From contig JAKACS010000168.1 of the NCBI GenBank assembly GCA_021821235.1, forward strand, positions 1 through 6,849: a DNA stretch of 6,849 bases. Reading direction: 5' to 3'. Source of the DNA: Bacillota bacterium. Lineage in GTDB: Bacteria; Bacillota; Bacilli; Bacillales_B; DSM-18226. The notes beneath the pieces were generated by a model, which saw only the letters and a program-made list of their open reading frames with translations, did no database searches and had not been told where the DNA came from. Positions within the stretch are counted from its first letter, which is position 1; every line of letters begins with the position of its first letter. The position numbers and the translations under genes were made by a program. Below are positions 1 through 6,849 of the stretch, piece after piece.

Positions 1-1067
1 TGGAGTTCTTTCTCGATTTTCCTTCTGGATTGAAAAAATTCATCCGTTAAATGGTAACTTTGGCCGACTTCGTTTACTTCATCGTTCAGCTGACTATTTC
101 CTTCTTTAAGTTCGAAAAGCAATTGTTCTGTTTCTTTTTCATTCTGGACGATGTAGTGCTTGGCGTGTACTTCTTTTTCAAGCAAGTCAAAAAGCACATC
201 AATTCTTGCTTTTATATCCTTCAGCCCTTCCGCAGCCTTGTCAACCTCGATTTGCTCCACATCGTTCAAACATACTGCAATTAGTTGCTCAAGCTCGCTA
301 ATCTCTTTTTTAACTTCAATATGCTCTAAATAGTAGCCTTGCTGTTCCATTTCGCGGTAACCTTCCCGAACATCAGCTAATTGAGAGGGGAGTGCCGTTT
401 GAAATTCATGTAAGAGGTCAGGGATCTTCTCCATTTCGGATTGAATCAGCTCCAGCTGACTCCCGATTGACAGAACCGTTTCCCTTGCCTGCAAGTAGTT
501 TCCATTCTCGGTTTTATCATCAAACTCTTGAATTTTTTCAATCACGTCATTTAATTGGCTTTCAAGCTGTTTTTCAGCTTTTCCGAACGTATATCGATGA
601 GCCAGCAGCTCTTTCTTTGCTTCACGATACTTTTCTCTCAATTGTTCGATCTCAACCCGGTTTTTTTCTTCGCTACCGACTAGTTCATTTAATTCACTAA
701 GAATTCGTTTAATTTGATCCTCTGTTTCTTGCAAATTTTTTCGGATAAGATACTGAACTTCTTTGGCTTTGCGAAACCGGTAGCGGTCAATATGCTCTTC
801 CGCATCAAATAGCAGTTCCTCCAGGTCTGGCAAGCGAACCGTCACAATATCATCCCACTCGCTGCGCCATCGTTCAAACAGTTCTTCTGTTTGACCCGTC
901 ATATTGAGCTGCTTCACTTTCGACATTTCGTCAAGTACAGGGCGATTGATTAAATCAATTTTCCATGCTTCCAACCGATCCATTTCCCGATAATATTTTT
1001 TCTTTATAAAATAACCTGTCACAATGATAACTAGCAGAAGAATGATAAATCCAATGATGTACTTCAC
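1..1067 (-). CDS. ezrA: Septation ring formation regulator EzrA (N-terminal part, runs off left edge)
   Basis: EzrA is a membrane-anchored negative regulator of FtsZ ring formation that also helps link division and cell-wall synthesis in Firmicutes. I translated the minus strand by hand: 355 uninterrupted codons from the GTG at 1067 to the window edge. Residues about 3-19 form one hydrophobic membrane helix (IIGFIILLLVIIVTGYF), followed by a basic KKKYY stop-transfer segment and then a long, highly charged Glu/Lys/Leu-rich helical region with coiled-coil character. This is the known EzrA plan of a short N-terminus, one helix and cytoplasmic spectrin-like repeats. The B. subtilis protein is about 562 residues, so roughly the first 60% is present. 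The start is GTG, with an AGGGGG ribosome binding site (1075-1080) 7 bases upstream; the ATG at 1069-1071 is in another frame. The next gene upstream on this strand is refZ, whose product also targets FtsZ. No frameshift was seen. Confidence 0.93.
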   Translation of the reverse strand, partial: MKYIIGFIILLLVIIVTGYFIKKKYYREMDRLEAWKIDLINRPVLDEMSKVKQLNMTGQTEELFERWRSEWDDIVTVRLPDLEELLFDAEEHIDRYRFRKAKEVQYLIRKNLQETEDQIKRILSELNELVGSEEKNRVEIEQLREKYREAKKELLAHRYTFGKAEKQLESQLNDVIEKIQEFDDKTENGNYLQARETVLSIGSQLELIQSEMEKIPDLLHEFQTALPSQLADVREGYREMEQQGYYLEHIEVKKEISELEQLIAVCLNDVEQIEVDKAAEGLKDIKARIDVLFDLLEKEVHAKHYIVQNEKETEQLLFELKEGNSQLNDEVNEVGQSYHLTDEFFQSRRKIEKEL

Positions 1068-1155
1068 GCATAATCCCCCTGTTCAAACACCAATTCATTT
1101 GAATGCCACTCAACGTTTATGTATGTAAAAATAACTCGTTCAATTCAATGCTTTA

Positions 1156-1164
1156 ATGATACCA
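1156..1164 (-). promoter_or_regulatory. Candidate extended -10 promoter for ezrA
   Basis: On the minus strand a TGGTATCAT element (TGn followed by a 5/6 match to TATAAT) lies about 90 bases upstream of the ezrA GTG. The best -35 at suitable spacing (AGTCAA at 1180-1185, 18-base spacer) is poor, as is common for extended -10 promoters. The upstream DNA is very A/T-rich and could act as an UP element. It would give a leader of roughly 80 nt. This is inferred from motif match only. Confidence 0.45.
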
Positions 1165-1343
1165 TGTAAACGACATTTTTTGACTATTAATTTCACTTTT
1201 TTTGCATAAATGAGCAAAAAAAAAAAAACGGATTTTAAAAAAAATAGTTTGATCGAAAAAAATGAACAATCTGGGGACGCTTAAATGATGACTCTGTTGT
1301 GAAGAAGGAGAGGACCGTTTTTACTCAATTCAGCTTGCTTGCC
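1165..1343. other. A/T-rich intergenic spacer between refZ and ezrA
   Basis: No gene is supported here. The plus strand shows an uninterrupted run of 13 A (1216-1228), a run of eight A about ten bases later and a further A-rich stretch near 1256-1262. On the minus strand, where refZ and ezrA are read, these are T tracts downstream of the refZ stop. I could not find a GC-rich stem before any of them, so a standard intrinsic terminator for refZ is not supported and read-through into ezrA is possible. As I recall it, B. subtilis has hisJ between these two genes; no remnant of it is recognisable in this short spacer. Confidence 0.5.
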
Positions 1344-1958
1344 TTAAATAGCCACCTCTTTGCGGCACAATGTTTTGTCAATCCATTGATCAATTACCTC
1401 GGTATATTTTTCAGCAAAAAAATGCTCATTTGGAAACAAATAAAAAACCTCTCGCAAATACGGCGCATTGATAAACGGCATCAGCCATAAGCTTTTCAGC
1501 TGAATAACTGCATACGAAATCGATTGCAAATGAAATTCGTTTTGCTCAATTCCAGCCTCGAAAACCTGCTGCAAAAAGAACTTTTCCTTTGCATAGTAGG
1601 TCGTCATAATTTCTCTTGAAATTTGTGAATCCATCGACATTTCTCTTAAAACAAAGCTCGCGAGTGAACTGTTTTTGCTGAAATAATGAAGAACGCCTTT
1701 AGAAATTTGTTTTAAACACTTAACCGCCCCTCCATGCAGCTGCATATGTGCCTCTTCAATTATGGCAAGATATTGTTCAAAAAACGACGTGAAACAATAT
1801 TCAAGCAATCCTTGTTTTCCGTGAAAATAATAAGAGATATTGGCGGGATTTACCTTTGCTTTTTTGGCAATGTCCCGAATGGAGGTTCCGTAATACCCTC
1901 TTGTTTGAAATAAAGAAATGGCCGCCTGGACAATCGCATCTTTCGAATTTTTTTTCAT
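1344..1958 (-). CDS. refZ: RefZ, TetR-family DNA-binding regulator of FtsZ assembly (YttP)
   Basis: RefZ is a TetR-family protein which, in B. subtilis, binds sites around the origin region and inhibits FtsZ assembly, helping place the polar septum and trap the correct DNA in the forespore. The predicted protein is 204 residues, close to the roughly 207 of the B. subtilis protein. Residues about 8-55 form the TetR helix-turn-helix, with TSIRDIAKKAKVNPANISYY at 25-44 as the helix-turn-helix and recognition helix. The remaining helical part is the dimerisation domain. The ATG at 1956-1958 is chosen because a strong GGAGGG ribosome binding site lies about 5 bases upstream and the protein then begins MKKNSKD, as expected for the family. 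The frame stays open for 58 more codons upstream, but that extension covers the promoter region and does not look like protein. It is divergent from ytsP and upstream of ezrA on the same strand. Confidence 0.88.
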   Translation of the reverse strand: MKKNSKDAIVQAAISLFQTRGYYGTSIRDIAKKAKVNPANISYYFHGKQGLLEYCFTSFFEQYLAIIEEAHMQLHGGAVKCLKQISKGVLHYFSKNSSLASFVLREMSMDSQISREIMTTYYAKEKFFLQQVFEAGIEQNEFHLQSISYAVIQLKSLWLMPFINAPYLREVFYLFPNEHFFAEKYTEVIDQWIDKTLCRKEVAI

Positions 1959-2009
1959 ATTGCTCCCTCCGGAAAAAGTTGGATACCTATTTTTTTCTGC
2001 TTCCTTTAA

Positions 2010-2038
2010 CATTTCTCGTCTTTCTTGCAGATTCCTCC
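2010..2038 (-). promoter_or_regulatory. Candidate sigma-H promoter for refZ
   Basis: On the minus strand, GGAGGAATC (2030-2038) matches the sigma-H -35 consensus RnAGGAwWW at all but the last base. After an 11-base spacer comes CGAGAAATG (2010-2018), a partial match to the -10 consensus RnnGAATww. The spacing is correct for sigma-H, and refZ/yttP is known as an early-sporulation, sigma-H/Spo0A-associated gene in B. subtilis. The -10 mismatches keep confidence moderate. The predicted transcript would start about 45-50 bases upstream of the refZ ATG. Confidence 0.45.
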
Positions 2039-2044
2039 AAATTC

Positions 2045-2055
2045 TTGTCGACAAA
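2045..2055. promoter_or_regulatory. Spo0A-box-like palindrome upstream of refZ
   Basis: TTGTCGACAA (2045-2054) is a perfect 10-base palindrome. Read on the minus strand with its flanking T (2047-2055) it gives TTTGTCGAC, an 8/9 match to the Spo0A box core TTTGTCGAA. It lies 8 bases upstream of the candidate sigma-H -35, a usual position for Spo0A activation. As a palindrome between divergent genes it could instead be the operator of the TetR-family protein RefZ. A 10-base palindrome is not rare by chance in a spacer this size. Confidence 0.4.
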
Positions 2056-2078
2056 GTCTCCCTAAATTCACGTTTTTT

Positions 2079-2087
2079 TGCTAAAAT
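2079..2087 (+). promoter_or_regulatory. Candidate extended -10 promoter for ytsP
   Basis: TGCTAAAAT is a TGn extension followed by a 5/6 match to TATAAT, about 35 bases before the ytsP start codon. There is no recognisable -35 at 17 bases. The ytsP ribosome binding site AGGTGA (2110-2115) follows, 6 bases before the ATG. Confidence 0.45.
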
Positions 2088-2121
2088 GAAAGATAAACTT
2101 AAAAGAATCAGGTGAAAAGAC

Positions 2122-2604
2122 ATGTTTAACATTGATGCATATCGCGGAACGCGCGTGGAAAATTATGATCTTGTAAAAAAACAGCTGCAGGCACTTGTAC
2201 ATGATGAAACAAATCGAATCGCCAATTTAAGCAATGCCTCTGCCTTATTAAATCAATTTCTTGATCGGATTAATTGGGTTGGTTTTTATTTAACCGATAC
2301 AAAAGAAGAACTTGTGTTAGGGCCGTTTCAAGGCTTACCAGCCTGCATCCGCATTCCCTTCGGCAAAGGAGTTTGCGGCACAGCCGCAGCAACAAAAACA
2401 ACGATTCGGGTGGAAGATGTGAATCAGTTTCCCGGCCATATTGCCTGTGACGCTGCATCACAGTCCGAAATCGTGATCCCAGTGATAAAAGATGGGGAAT
2501 TGCTTGGTGTTTTGGACATCGACTCTCCTGAAAAAAATCGTTTTGATGAGGTGGATCAAGAAAAGTTAGAAGAATTTATTGAACTGTTGGTTCAGCATCT
2601 TTAA
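2122..2604 (+). CDS. ytsP: Free methionine-(R)-sulfoxide reductase, GAF-fold (YtsP/fRMsr family)
   Basis: This 160-residue single GAF-domain protein belongs to the fRMsr (MsrC/YebR) family, cytosolic enzymes that reduce free L-methionine-(R)-sulfoxide using thioredoxin-type reductant. Three cysteines match those needed for catalysis and disulfide relay in the family: C75 in the PACIRIPFG segment, C85 in GKGVCGTAAAT and C109 in GHIACDAAS. The family signatures NWVGFYL (51-57), GPFQG (67-71) and GVLDIDSP (129-136) are also present. The length is typical (about 160) and the start has a good AGGTGA ribosome binding site. It is monocistronic: divergent from refZ, convergent with dgcP, and followed by a hairpin terminator. 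The biochemical role is inferred from family membership and cysteine conservation; B. subtilis YtsP is the probable ortholog. Confidence 0.92.
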   Translation: MFNIDAYRGTRVENYDLVKKQLQALVHDETNRIANLSNASALLNQFLDRINWVGFYLTDTKEELVLGPFQGLPACIRIPFGKGVCGTAAATKTTIRVEDVNQFPGHIACDAASQSEIVIPVIKDGELLGVLDIDSPEKNRFDEVDQEKLEEFIELLVQHL

Positions 2605-2617
2605 GAAAGTGCAGAAA

Positions 2618-2652
2618 AGGCACTCGCATTCGTGAGTGCCTGAACTTTTTTT
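2618..2652 (+). terminator. Intrinsic terminator after ytsP (possibly bidirectional)
   Basis: The stem AGGCACTC/GAGTGCCT (2618-2625 with 2634-2641) can extend by a G-T and a C-G pair to a 4-base ATTC loop. GAAC and then seven T follow (2646-2652). It starts 13 bases after the ytsP stop. On the minus strand the same stem is followed by TTTTC, so it could also weakly terminate dgcP. Confidence 0.85.
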
Positions 2653-2676
2653 CACATATCCGCTTCAATGCTGCTG

Positions 2677-4575
2677 TTAAACAGAGGCTTCTAATGATCG
2701 TTCCTCTTGAGTAACGACTTTATTTTTTCCTGTTCGTTTAGCAACATATAGAGCTTCATCCGCCCTTTTGAATAAAAACTTAGTTGTATCGATTTTTTCC
2801 TTATTCCAATAGGACACACCGCAAGAAACCGTCACATGCGGATTGGACAATTCCGCAACTTTCTCAACAAGCCTTTTGGCAATTTCCACTCCCGTTTCCA
2901 AAGAAACTTTCGGCAAATAAATGGCTAGCTCTTCTCCGCCCCAACGAGCCCCTACATCGCTTTCCCGAATATTCGTTTTAATGAGAGTGGCCACCTGGAT
3001 CAGAACTTCATCGCCAACCTGATGCCCATGCGTGTCATTTATCACCTTAAAGTTATCTAAGTCAATCAAAATAAATGTACCTTGTTCATCTTCTTTCATG
3101 GATCGCTGCATTTTTTCGTCCAAATAATTGCGGGAATGAAGCTTTGTTAAATGATCCGTAATAATCATCCGCTCCAGTTCTTCGCGAAGCATTGAATTGG
3201 TAAATGCAAGACTCGAGTGATGAATAAGCGATTGCAGCAGCTTAAACGTTTCAAATGAAAAATAGTAAGGCTCTGGATGGACAACGATCACAAAACCTTT
3301 TAAATTCTCGCCTTGATCCATCGGCACAGCCATTACTGAGCGAAATGGCGTACAATCATCAGCCTGCTTTAGATTCAAGTCGCCAATAAACAATGAATCT
3401 TTTTCCTTTTGAATTTTACTGTCGATAAAATCAATGTACTTAGCTGCCTCTTTTGTTCGAAAAAAAGCCGTCGATCCCGGAAGTACTTTAGCTTTTCCCT
3501 GTTCAAGGGAAAGAAAGAAAAAGCCAACTTCCTTCGCATTGAAGGAACGGAGGATTTGCTCGGTCATATAAGAAATGGTCTCTGCCAAGCGCAAATTTGA
3601 ATTCAAGCAATGAGAGGTTTCATTGATTAATTGTAAATCGGCAATCAATTTACGCGACTGCTGATAGAGCTGTGCGTTTTCAAGGGCACTGCCGGCAGTG
3701 TGTGCAAGCAATGTAATGAATTCCACTTCATCCTTTGGAAAAACAACCGTGTTTGGCGCAATGACTTGCAGCACGCCATATACCCCCTGTTTGCCTTTCA
3801 GCGGTGCGTATAAAATGGAGCGTCTTTGCAGCAGTGAATCCTCGAATTGGATCATTCCGGTTACGTATGCCTGCATCGCCGCAATATTCTCACTGTCATA
3901 CTCCAAATCTTTGATGGGCAGTTCACCATGGGTGTGATTGTCTTGTGATAACAATAAGTAATAGGAGAAAGTCGGGTATACTTCTTTAAGCGTCAGAATG
4001 ATTTCTCCCAATAACTCGTCCATATCCATTGAAGAATGAAACTTTTCGGTTACACGAAATAATTGTTTGTATTTATGCTCTTCATTTACAATCTTTGTTA
4101 GACTCTGAATTTTCCCTAAAAATTTGCTATATTCCTCCGCAATTTTCCGCAACAGATCATCGTTCACTTGTTTCAGTGTAGAGTGAGGCTGGTTTTTTAT
4201 GGCCATAAAGCCTAATCCGTGATTTTTATTAACTAATTCGATATAGAAATCGTATTCATTGAATCCTGCTTCATCCGGAAACGGTTTGCGAAGCGGTTCA
4301 GAACGAACGCCAAAGTTATTCAGATCTTCCAAACGGATGGAAATAGGCACAATTGGGCTATATCCTTTTTCATTGACAAAACCCTCTAAATCAAATTGCT
4401 GTTTCCAATCCTGATATTTATAAAGCGCAACGGTCTCTAAATGAAACATTTGAAGCATGACCGCGAGCGTTTCCCGGACAAAGGACTCGAAACGCAATGT
4501 TTCCGATTCGGCGTCAATCAATTCAAGAAAACAATCTTTTAACTGCACTAATAAATCTCTTTTGAGAGTTTCCAT
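2677..4575 (-). CDS. dgcP: GAF-containing GGDEF diguanylate cyclase (DgcP/YtrP family)
   Basis: This 632-residue protein should make cyclic di-GMP from two GTP. The C-terminal GGDEF domain (about 470-620) carries DHLTKLHSRNYL (474-485), metal-binding LIDLDNFKVIND (503-514), GHQVGDEVL (517-525) and the active-site GGEEL (546-550), the accepted GGEE(F/L) form. R537-x-x-D540, five residues before GGEEL, is an intact product-inhibition I-site. Residues before 470 look like GAF sensor modules: one clear at about 180-300 (RRSILYAPLK, GVYGVLQVIAP, LAHTAGSALENAQLY), one at about 330-460 (FRSVMAVPM, GFVIVVHP, HHSSLAFTNS) and a weaker one at about 30-155. There is no membrane segment, so it is probably cytosolic, as reported for B. 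subtilis DgcP (YtrP, about 579 residues). The start has AGGTGA 7 bases upstream. It is convergent with ytsP and divergent from rpsD. The GAF ligand is unknown. Confidence 0.9.
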   Translation of the reverse strand: METLKRDLLVQLKDCFLELIDAESETLRFESFVRETLAVMLQMFHLETVALYKYQDWKQQFDLEGFVNEKGYSPIVPISIRLEDLNNFGVRSEPLRKPFPDEAGFNEYDFYIELVNKNHGLGFMAIKNQPHSTLKQVNDDLLRKIAEEYSKFLGKIQSLTKIVNEEHKYKQLFRVTEKFHSSMDMDELLGEIILTLKEVYPTFSYYLLLSQDNHTHGELPIKDLEYDSENIAAMQAYVTGMIQFEDSLLQRRSILYAPLKGKQGVYGVLQVIAPNTVVFPKDEVEFITLLAHTAGSALENAQLYQQSRKLIADLQLINETSHCLNSNLRLAETISYMTEQILRSFNAKEVGFFFLSLEQGKAKVLPGSTAFFRTKEAAKYIDFIDSKIQKEKDSLFIGDLNLKQADDCTPFRSVMAVPMDQGENLKGFVIVVHPEPYYFSFETFKLLQSLIHHSSLAFTNSMLREELERMIITDHLTKLHSRNYLDEKMQRSMKEDEQGTFILIDLDNFKVINDTHGHQVGDEVLIQVATLIKTNIRESDVGARWGGEELAIYLPKVSLETGVEIAKRLVEKVAELSNPHVTVSCGVSYWNKEKIDTTKFLFKRADEALYVAKRTGKNKVVTQEERSLEASV

Positions 4576-4631
4576 ACCATTATCACCTAAATTTTGTGCA
4601 CGAATTTATTTCACAATTGCACAACATCATT

Positions 4632-4640
4632 ATTATAGCA
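4632..4640 (-). promoter_or_regulatory. Perfect extended -10 promoter for dgcP (proximal)
   Basis: The minus strand reads TGCTATAAT, a perfect TGn plus TATAAT, about 57 bases upstream of the dgcP start. No good -35 is visible at 16-18 bases, which fits extended -10 promoters. The matching strand and position make dgcP the target. Confidence 0.6.
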
Positions 4641-4690
4641 AAATATTGGAATCATTTCGAAGACAATTTAGAAAAAATTCTTTTTTCTTT

Positions 4691-4699
4691 ATTATAGCA
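4691..4699 (-). promoter_or_regulatory. Second identical extended -10 element upstream of dgcP (distal)
   Basis: A second minus-strand TGCTATAAT, followed by AA exactly as in the proximal copy, lies 59 bases further upstream. It could be an alternative start of dgcP transcription with a leader of about 110 nt. No convincing -35 is present. It lies about 65 bases from the divergent rpsD -35, so the two promoters could interfere. Confidence 0.45.
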
Positions 4700-4764
4700 T
4701 AAGCTGCTTCCACTTCCTTCATCCGACTATGAAATTAAATAGGGGCATCCATTTAAACTTTATC

Positions 4765-4794
4765 TTGACTTTCACAAGTTGAAAATCTTATAAT
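4765..4794 (+). promoter_or_regulatory. Sigma-A promoter of rpsD
   Basis: TTGACT (4765-4770, 5/6 match to TTGACA) and a perfect TATAAT (4789-4794) are separated by 18 bases. The expected start is near 4801, giving a leader of about 190 nt before the rpsD ATG. The near-consensus elements fit a highly expressed ribosomal protein gene. Confidence 0.85.
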
Positions 4795-4819
4795 ATTATT
4801 TGTGTAAAATAGTGCAGCC

Positions 4820-4940
4820 TATGTGATCCCTTTATTTGCTTCATTTTGTTCCTCAGCCTTTCGAATTGGTTGATGGTGCATCGCGTAACCCTCTGCTGCT
4901 AGGGCGAAGGTGCATGAAAACAAAATGACTGGTATCGCGG
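4820..4940 (+). promoter_or_regulatory. S4 autoregulatory mRNA leader of rpsD
   Basis: In B. subtilis, S4 represses its own single-gene operon by binding the rpsD leader, which imitates its 16S rRNA site. Here the leader shows strong pairing. TCATTTTGTT (4841-4850) pairs perfectly with AACAAAATGA (4919-4928). Outside it, GTGATCCC (4823-4830) pairs with GGTATCGC (4931-4938) with one mismatch and one G-U. Inside, CCCT (4889-4892) closes a loop with AGGG (4901-4904). CCTTTCG (4857-4863) can pair with CGAAGG (4905-4910) with one bulge, competing with a CAGCC/GGTTG hairpin (4854-4858 with 4868-4872). GGTGCAT occurs twice (4875-4881 and 4909-4915). A multibranched or pseudoknotted fold is likely. 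The assignment rests on position, structure and the known family. Confidence 0.75.
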
Positions 4941-4950
4941 TTTCATAACG

Positions 4951-4975
4951 GTTTTTATTTTACCAAAATAAAAAC
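4951..4975 (+). repeat. Perfect 11-bp A/T-rich hairpin just before the rpsD ribosome binding site
   Basis: GTTTTTATTTT (4951-4961) and AAAATAAAAAC (4965-4975) are perfect inverted repeats around a 3-base ACC loop. The 3' arm ends 3 bases before the AAGGAGG ribosome binding site (4979-4985). With only one G-C pair and no GC stem plus T run it is not a standard terminator. It could influence ribosome access, decay or coupling to the S4 leader; its function is unknown. Confidence 0.7.
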
Positions 4976-4993
4976 ACGAAGGAGGAGTCTCTC

Positions 4994-5596
4994 ATGGCTC
5001 GTTATACCGGCTCAAGCTGGAAATTATCCCGTCGTCTTGGTATTTCTCTAAGCGGCACAGGGAAAGAATTGGAAAAACGTCCTTACGCCCCTGGACAACA
5101 TGGTCCAAACCAACGCAAAAAACTTTCTGAATACGGATTGCAATTGCAGGAAAAGCAAAAACTTCGTCATATGTACGGCGTAAACGAGCGCCAGTTCCGC
5201 AACCTATTTGACAAAGCAGGAAAAATGTCTGGTAAACACGGTGAAAACTTCATGGTTCTTCTTGAATCCCGTCTTGACAACGTTGTTTACCGTTTAGGTC
5301 TTGCGCGTACGCGCCGCGCTGCTCGTCAGTTGGTTAACCATGGTCATATTCTTGTTAACGGTTCACGTGTGGATATTCCATCATACCGCGTTGCTGCTGG
5401 TCAAACAATCAGCCTTCGCGAAAAATCTCGCAACCTTGAAGTCGTGAAAGAAGCAATCGAAGTAAACAACTTTGTCCCAGACTTCTTAACTTTCGATGCT
5501 GACAAACTGGAAGGAACTTTCACACGCTTACCTGAGCGTTCTGAACTTCCTGCAGAAATTAACGAAGCTTTAATCGTTGAGTTCTACTCTCGTTAA
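4994..5596 (+). CDS. rpsD: 30S ribosomal protein S4
   Basis: S4 is a primary 16S rRNA-binding protein that nucleates assembly of the 30S body; it also represses its own synthesis in Bacillus. The protein is 200 residues, the usual length. It begins [16 protein letters not shown] and continues with [10 protein letters not shown] (28-37) in the N-terminal domain, which has no cysteines and is therefore the zinc-free form. The S4 RNA-binding domain spans about 91-150, with [20 protein letters not shown] (92-111) and [18 protein letters not shown] (116-133). It ends LIVEFYSR, as in other Firmicutes. The ATG is preceded by a near-perfect AAGGAGG ribosome binding site with 8-base spacing. It is a single-gene transcription unit with its own promoter, structured leader and terminator. 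Confidence 0.98.
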   Translation: MARYTGSSWKLSRRLGISLSGTGKELEKRPYAPGQHGPNQRKKLSEYGLQLQEKQKLRHMYGVNERQFRNLFDKAGKMSGKHGENFMVLLESRLDNVVYRLGLARTRRAARQLVNHGHILVNGSRVDIPSYRVAAGQTISLREKSRNLEVVKEAIEVNNFVPDFLTFDADKLEGTFTRLPERSELPAEINEALIVEFYSR

Positions 5597-5606
5597 TAGC
5601 CGAACC

Positions 5607-5640
5607 AAAACCCCGTACCGCAAATGGCACGGGGTTTTTT
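5607..5640 (+). terminator. Intrinsic terminator of rpsD, probably bidirectional
   Basis: AAAACCCCGT (5607-5616) pairs with ACGGGGTTTT (5629-5638), with further inner CC/GG pairing, and the T run extends to 5640. On the minus strand the same hairpin is followed by TTTTGG and lies about 10 bases beyond the stop of the small gene that ends at 5650, so it probably serves both convergent units. Confidence 0.93.
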
Positions 5641-5649
5641 CTTTTGGGA

Positions 5650-6849
<1,200 letters not shown>

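Noticed and set aside
51..700. Plus-strand open frames at 51-284 and 392-700
   Set aside because: They lie antisense to ezrA, which is intact across the whole stretch. Their translations resemble no known protein and they lack convincing ribosome binding sites.
1180..1210. Plus-strand TTGACT with a CATAAA 19 bases downstream
   Set aside because: No plus-strand gene follows, the spacing is too long and the -10 is poor. This is expected by chance in A/T-rich DNA.
1229..1343. Intrinsic terminator after refZ
   Set aside because: T runs exist on the minus strand, but no stable GC-containing stem precedes them. Only a 4-bp A/T stem was found.
1959..2132. N-terminal extension of refZ up to 2132
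   Set aside because: The frame is open, but it would cross the promoter region and overlap the divergent ytsP start. A strong ribosome binding site at the 1958 ATG and family-like length support the shorter protein.
4926..4950. T-box riboswitch suggested by GGTATCGCGG
   Set aside because: The segment pairs with the upstream GTGATCCC inside the S4 leader, lacks the full AGGGTGGNACCGCG T-box sequence and precedes a ribosomal protein gene. No terminator/antiterminator pair was found.

Overview
The window reads as chromosomal DNA of a low-GC, Gram-positive, spore-forming Bacillaceae species. The evidence is an EzrA cell-division regulator, the sporulation-associated TetR-family protein RefZ, strong AGGAGG-type ribosome binding sites, extended -10 promoters, a Bacillus-type S4 leader in front of rpsD, and a gene order that mostly matches the Bacillus subtilis ezrA-refZ-ytsP-ytrP-rpsD neighbourhood. 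No mobile elements, CRISPR arrays, tRNAs or rRNAs were seen.

Layout. Positions 1-1067 (minus) hold the N-terminal 355 codons of ezrA; the gene runs off the left edge. An A/T-rich spacer with long A runs separates it from refZ (1344-1958, minus). refZ is divergent from ytsP (2122-2604, plus), a GAF-fold free-methionine-(R)-sulfoxide reductase with all three expected cysteines. The 163-base refZ/ytsP intergenic region carries a sigma-H-like promoter and an adjacent Spo0A-box-like palindrome facing refZ, plus an extended -10 facing ytsP. A hairpin terminator lies between ytsP and the convergent ytrP/dgcP (2677-4575, minus), a GAF-containing GGDEF diguanylate cyclase with intact active and inhibitory sites. 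dgcP is divergent from rpsD (4994-5596, plus). rpsD has a clear sigma-A promoter and a leader of about 190 nt that folds like an S4 autoregulatory target, and it ends in a strong hairpin terminator. From the right edge, thiC (5828-6849, minus, C-terminal 339 residues) overlaps a 66-residue coiled-coil/zinc-ribbon gene (5650-5850) that I could not name.

Together the genes are housekeeping: division-site control (EzrA and RefZ both act on FtsZ), oxidised-methionine repair, c-di-GMP signalling, ribosome assembly and thiamine pyrimidine synthesis. Relative to the B. subtilis order as I remember it, hisJ is missing between ezrA and refZ, and thiC plus the small gene sit where tyrS would face rpsD. 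I see no evidence of a large undescribed system. The items most worth a second look are the refZ control region, the small gene overlapping thiC, and the rpsD leader with its unusual A/T hairpin next to the ribosome binding site.
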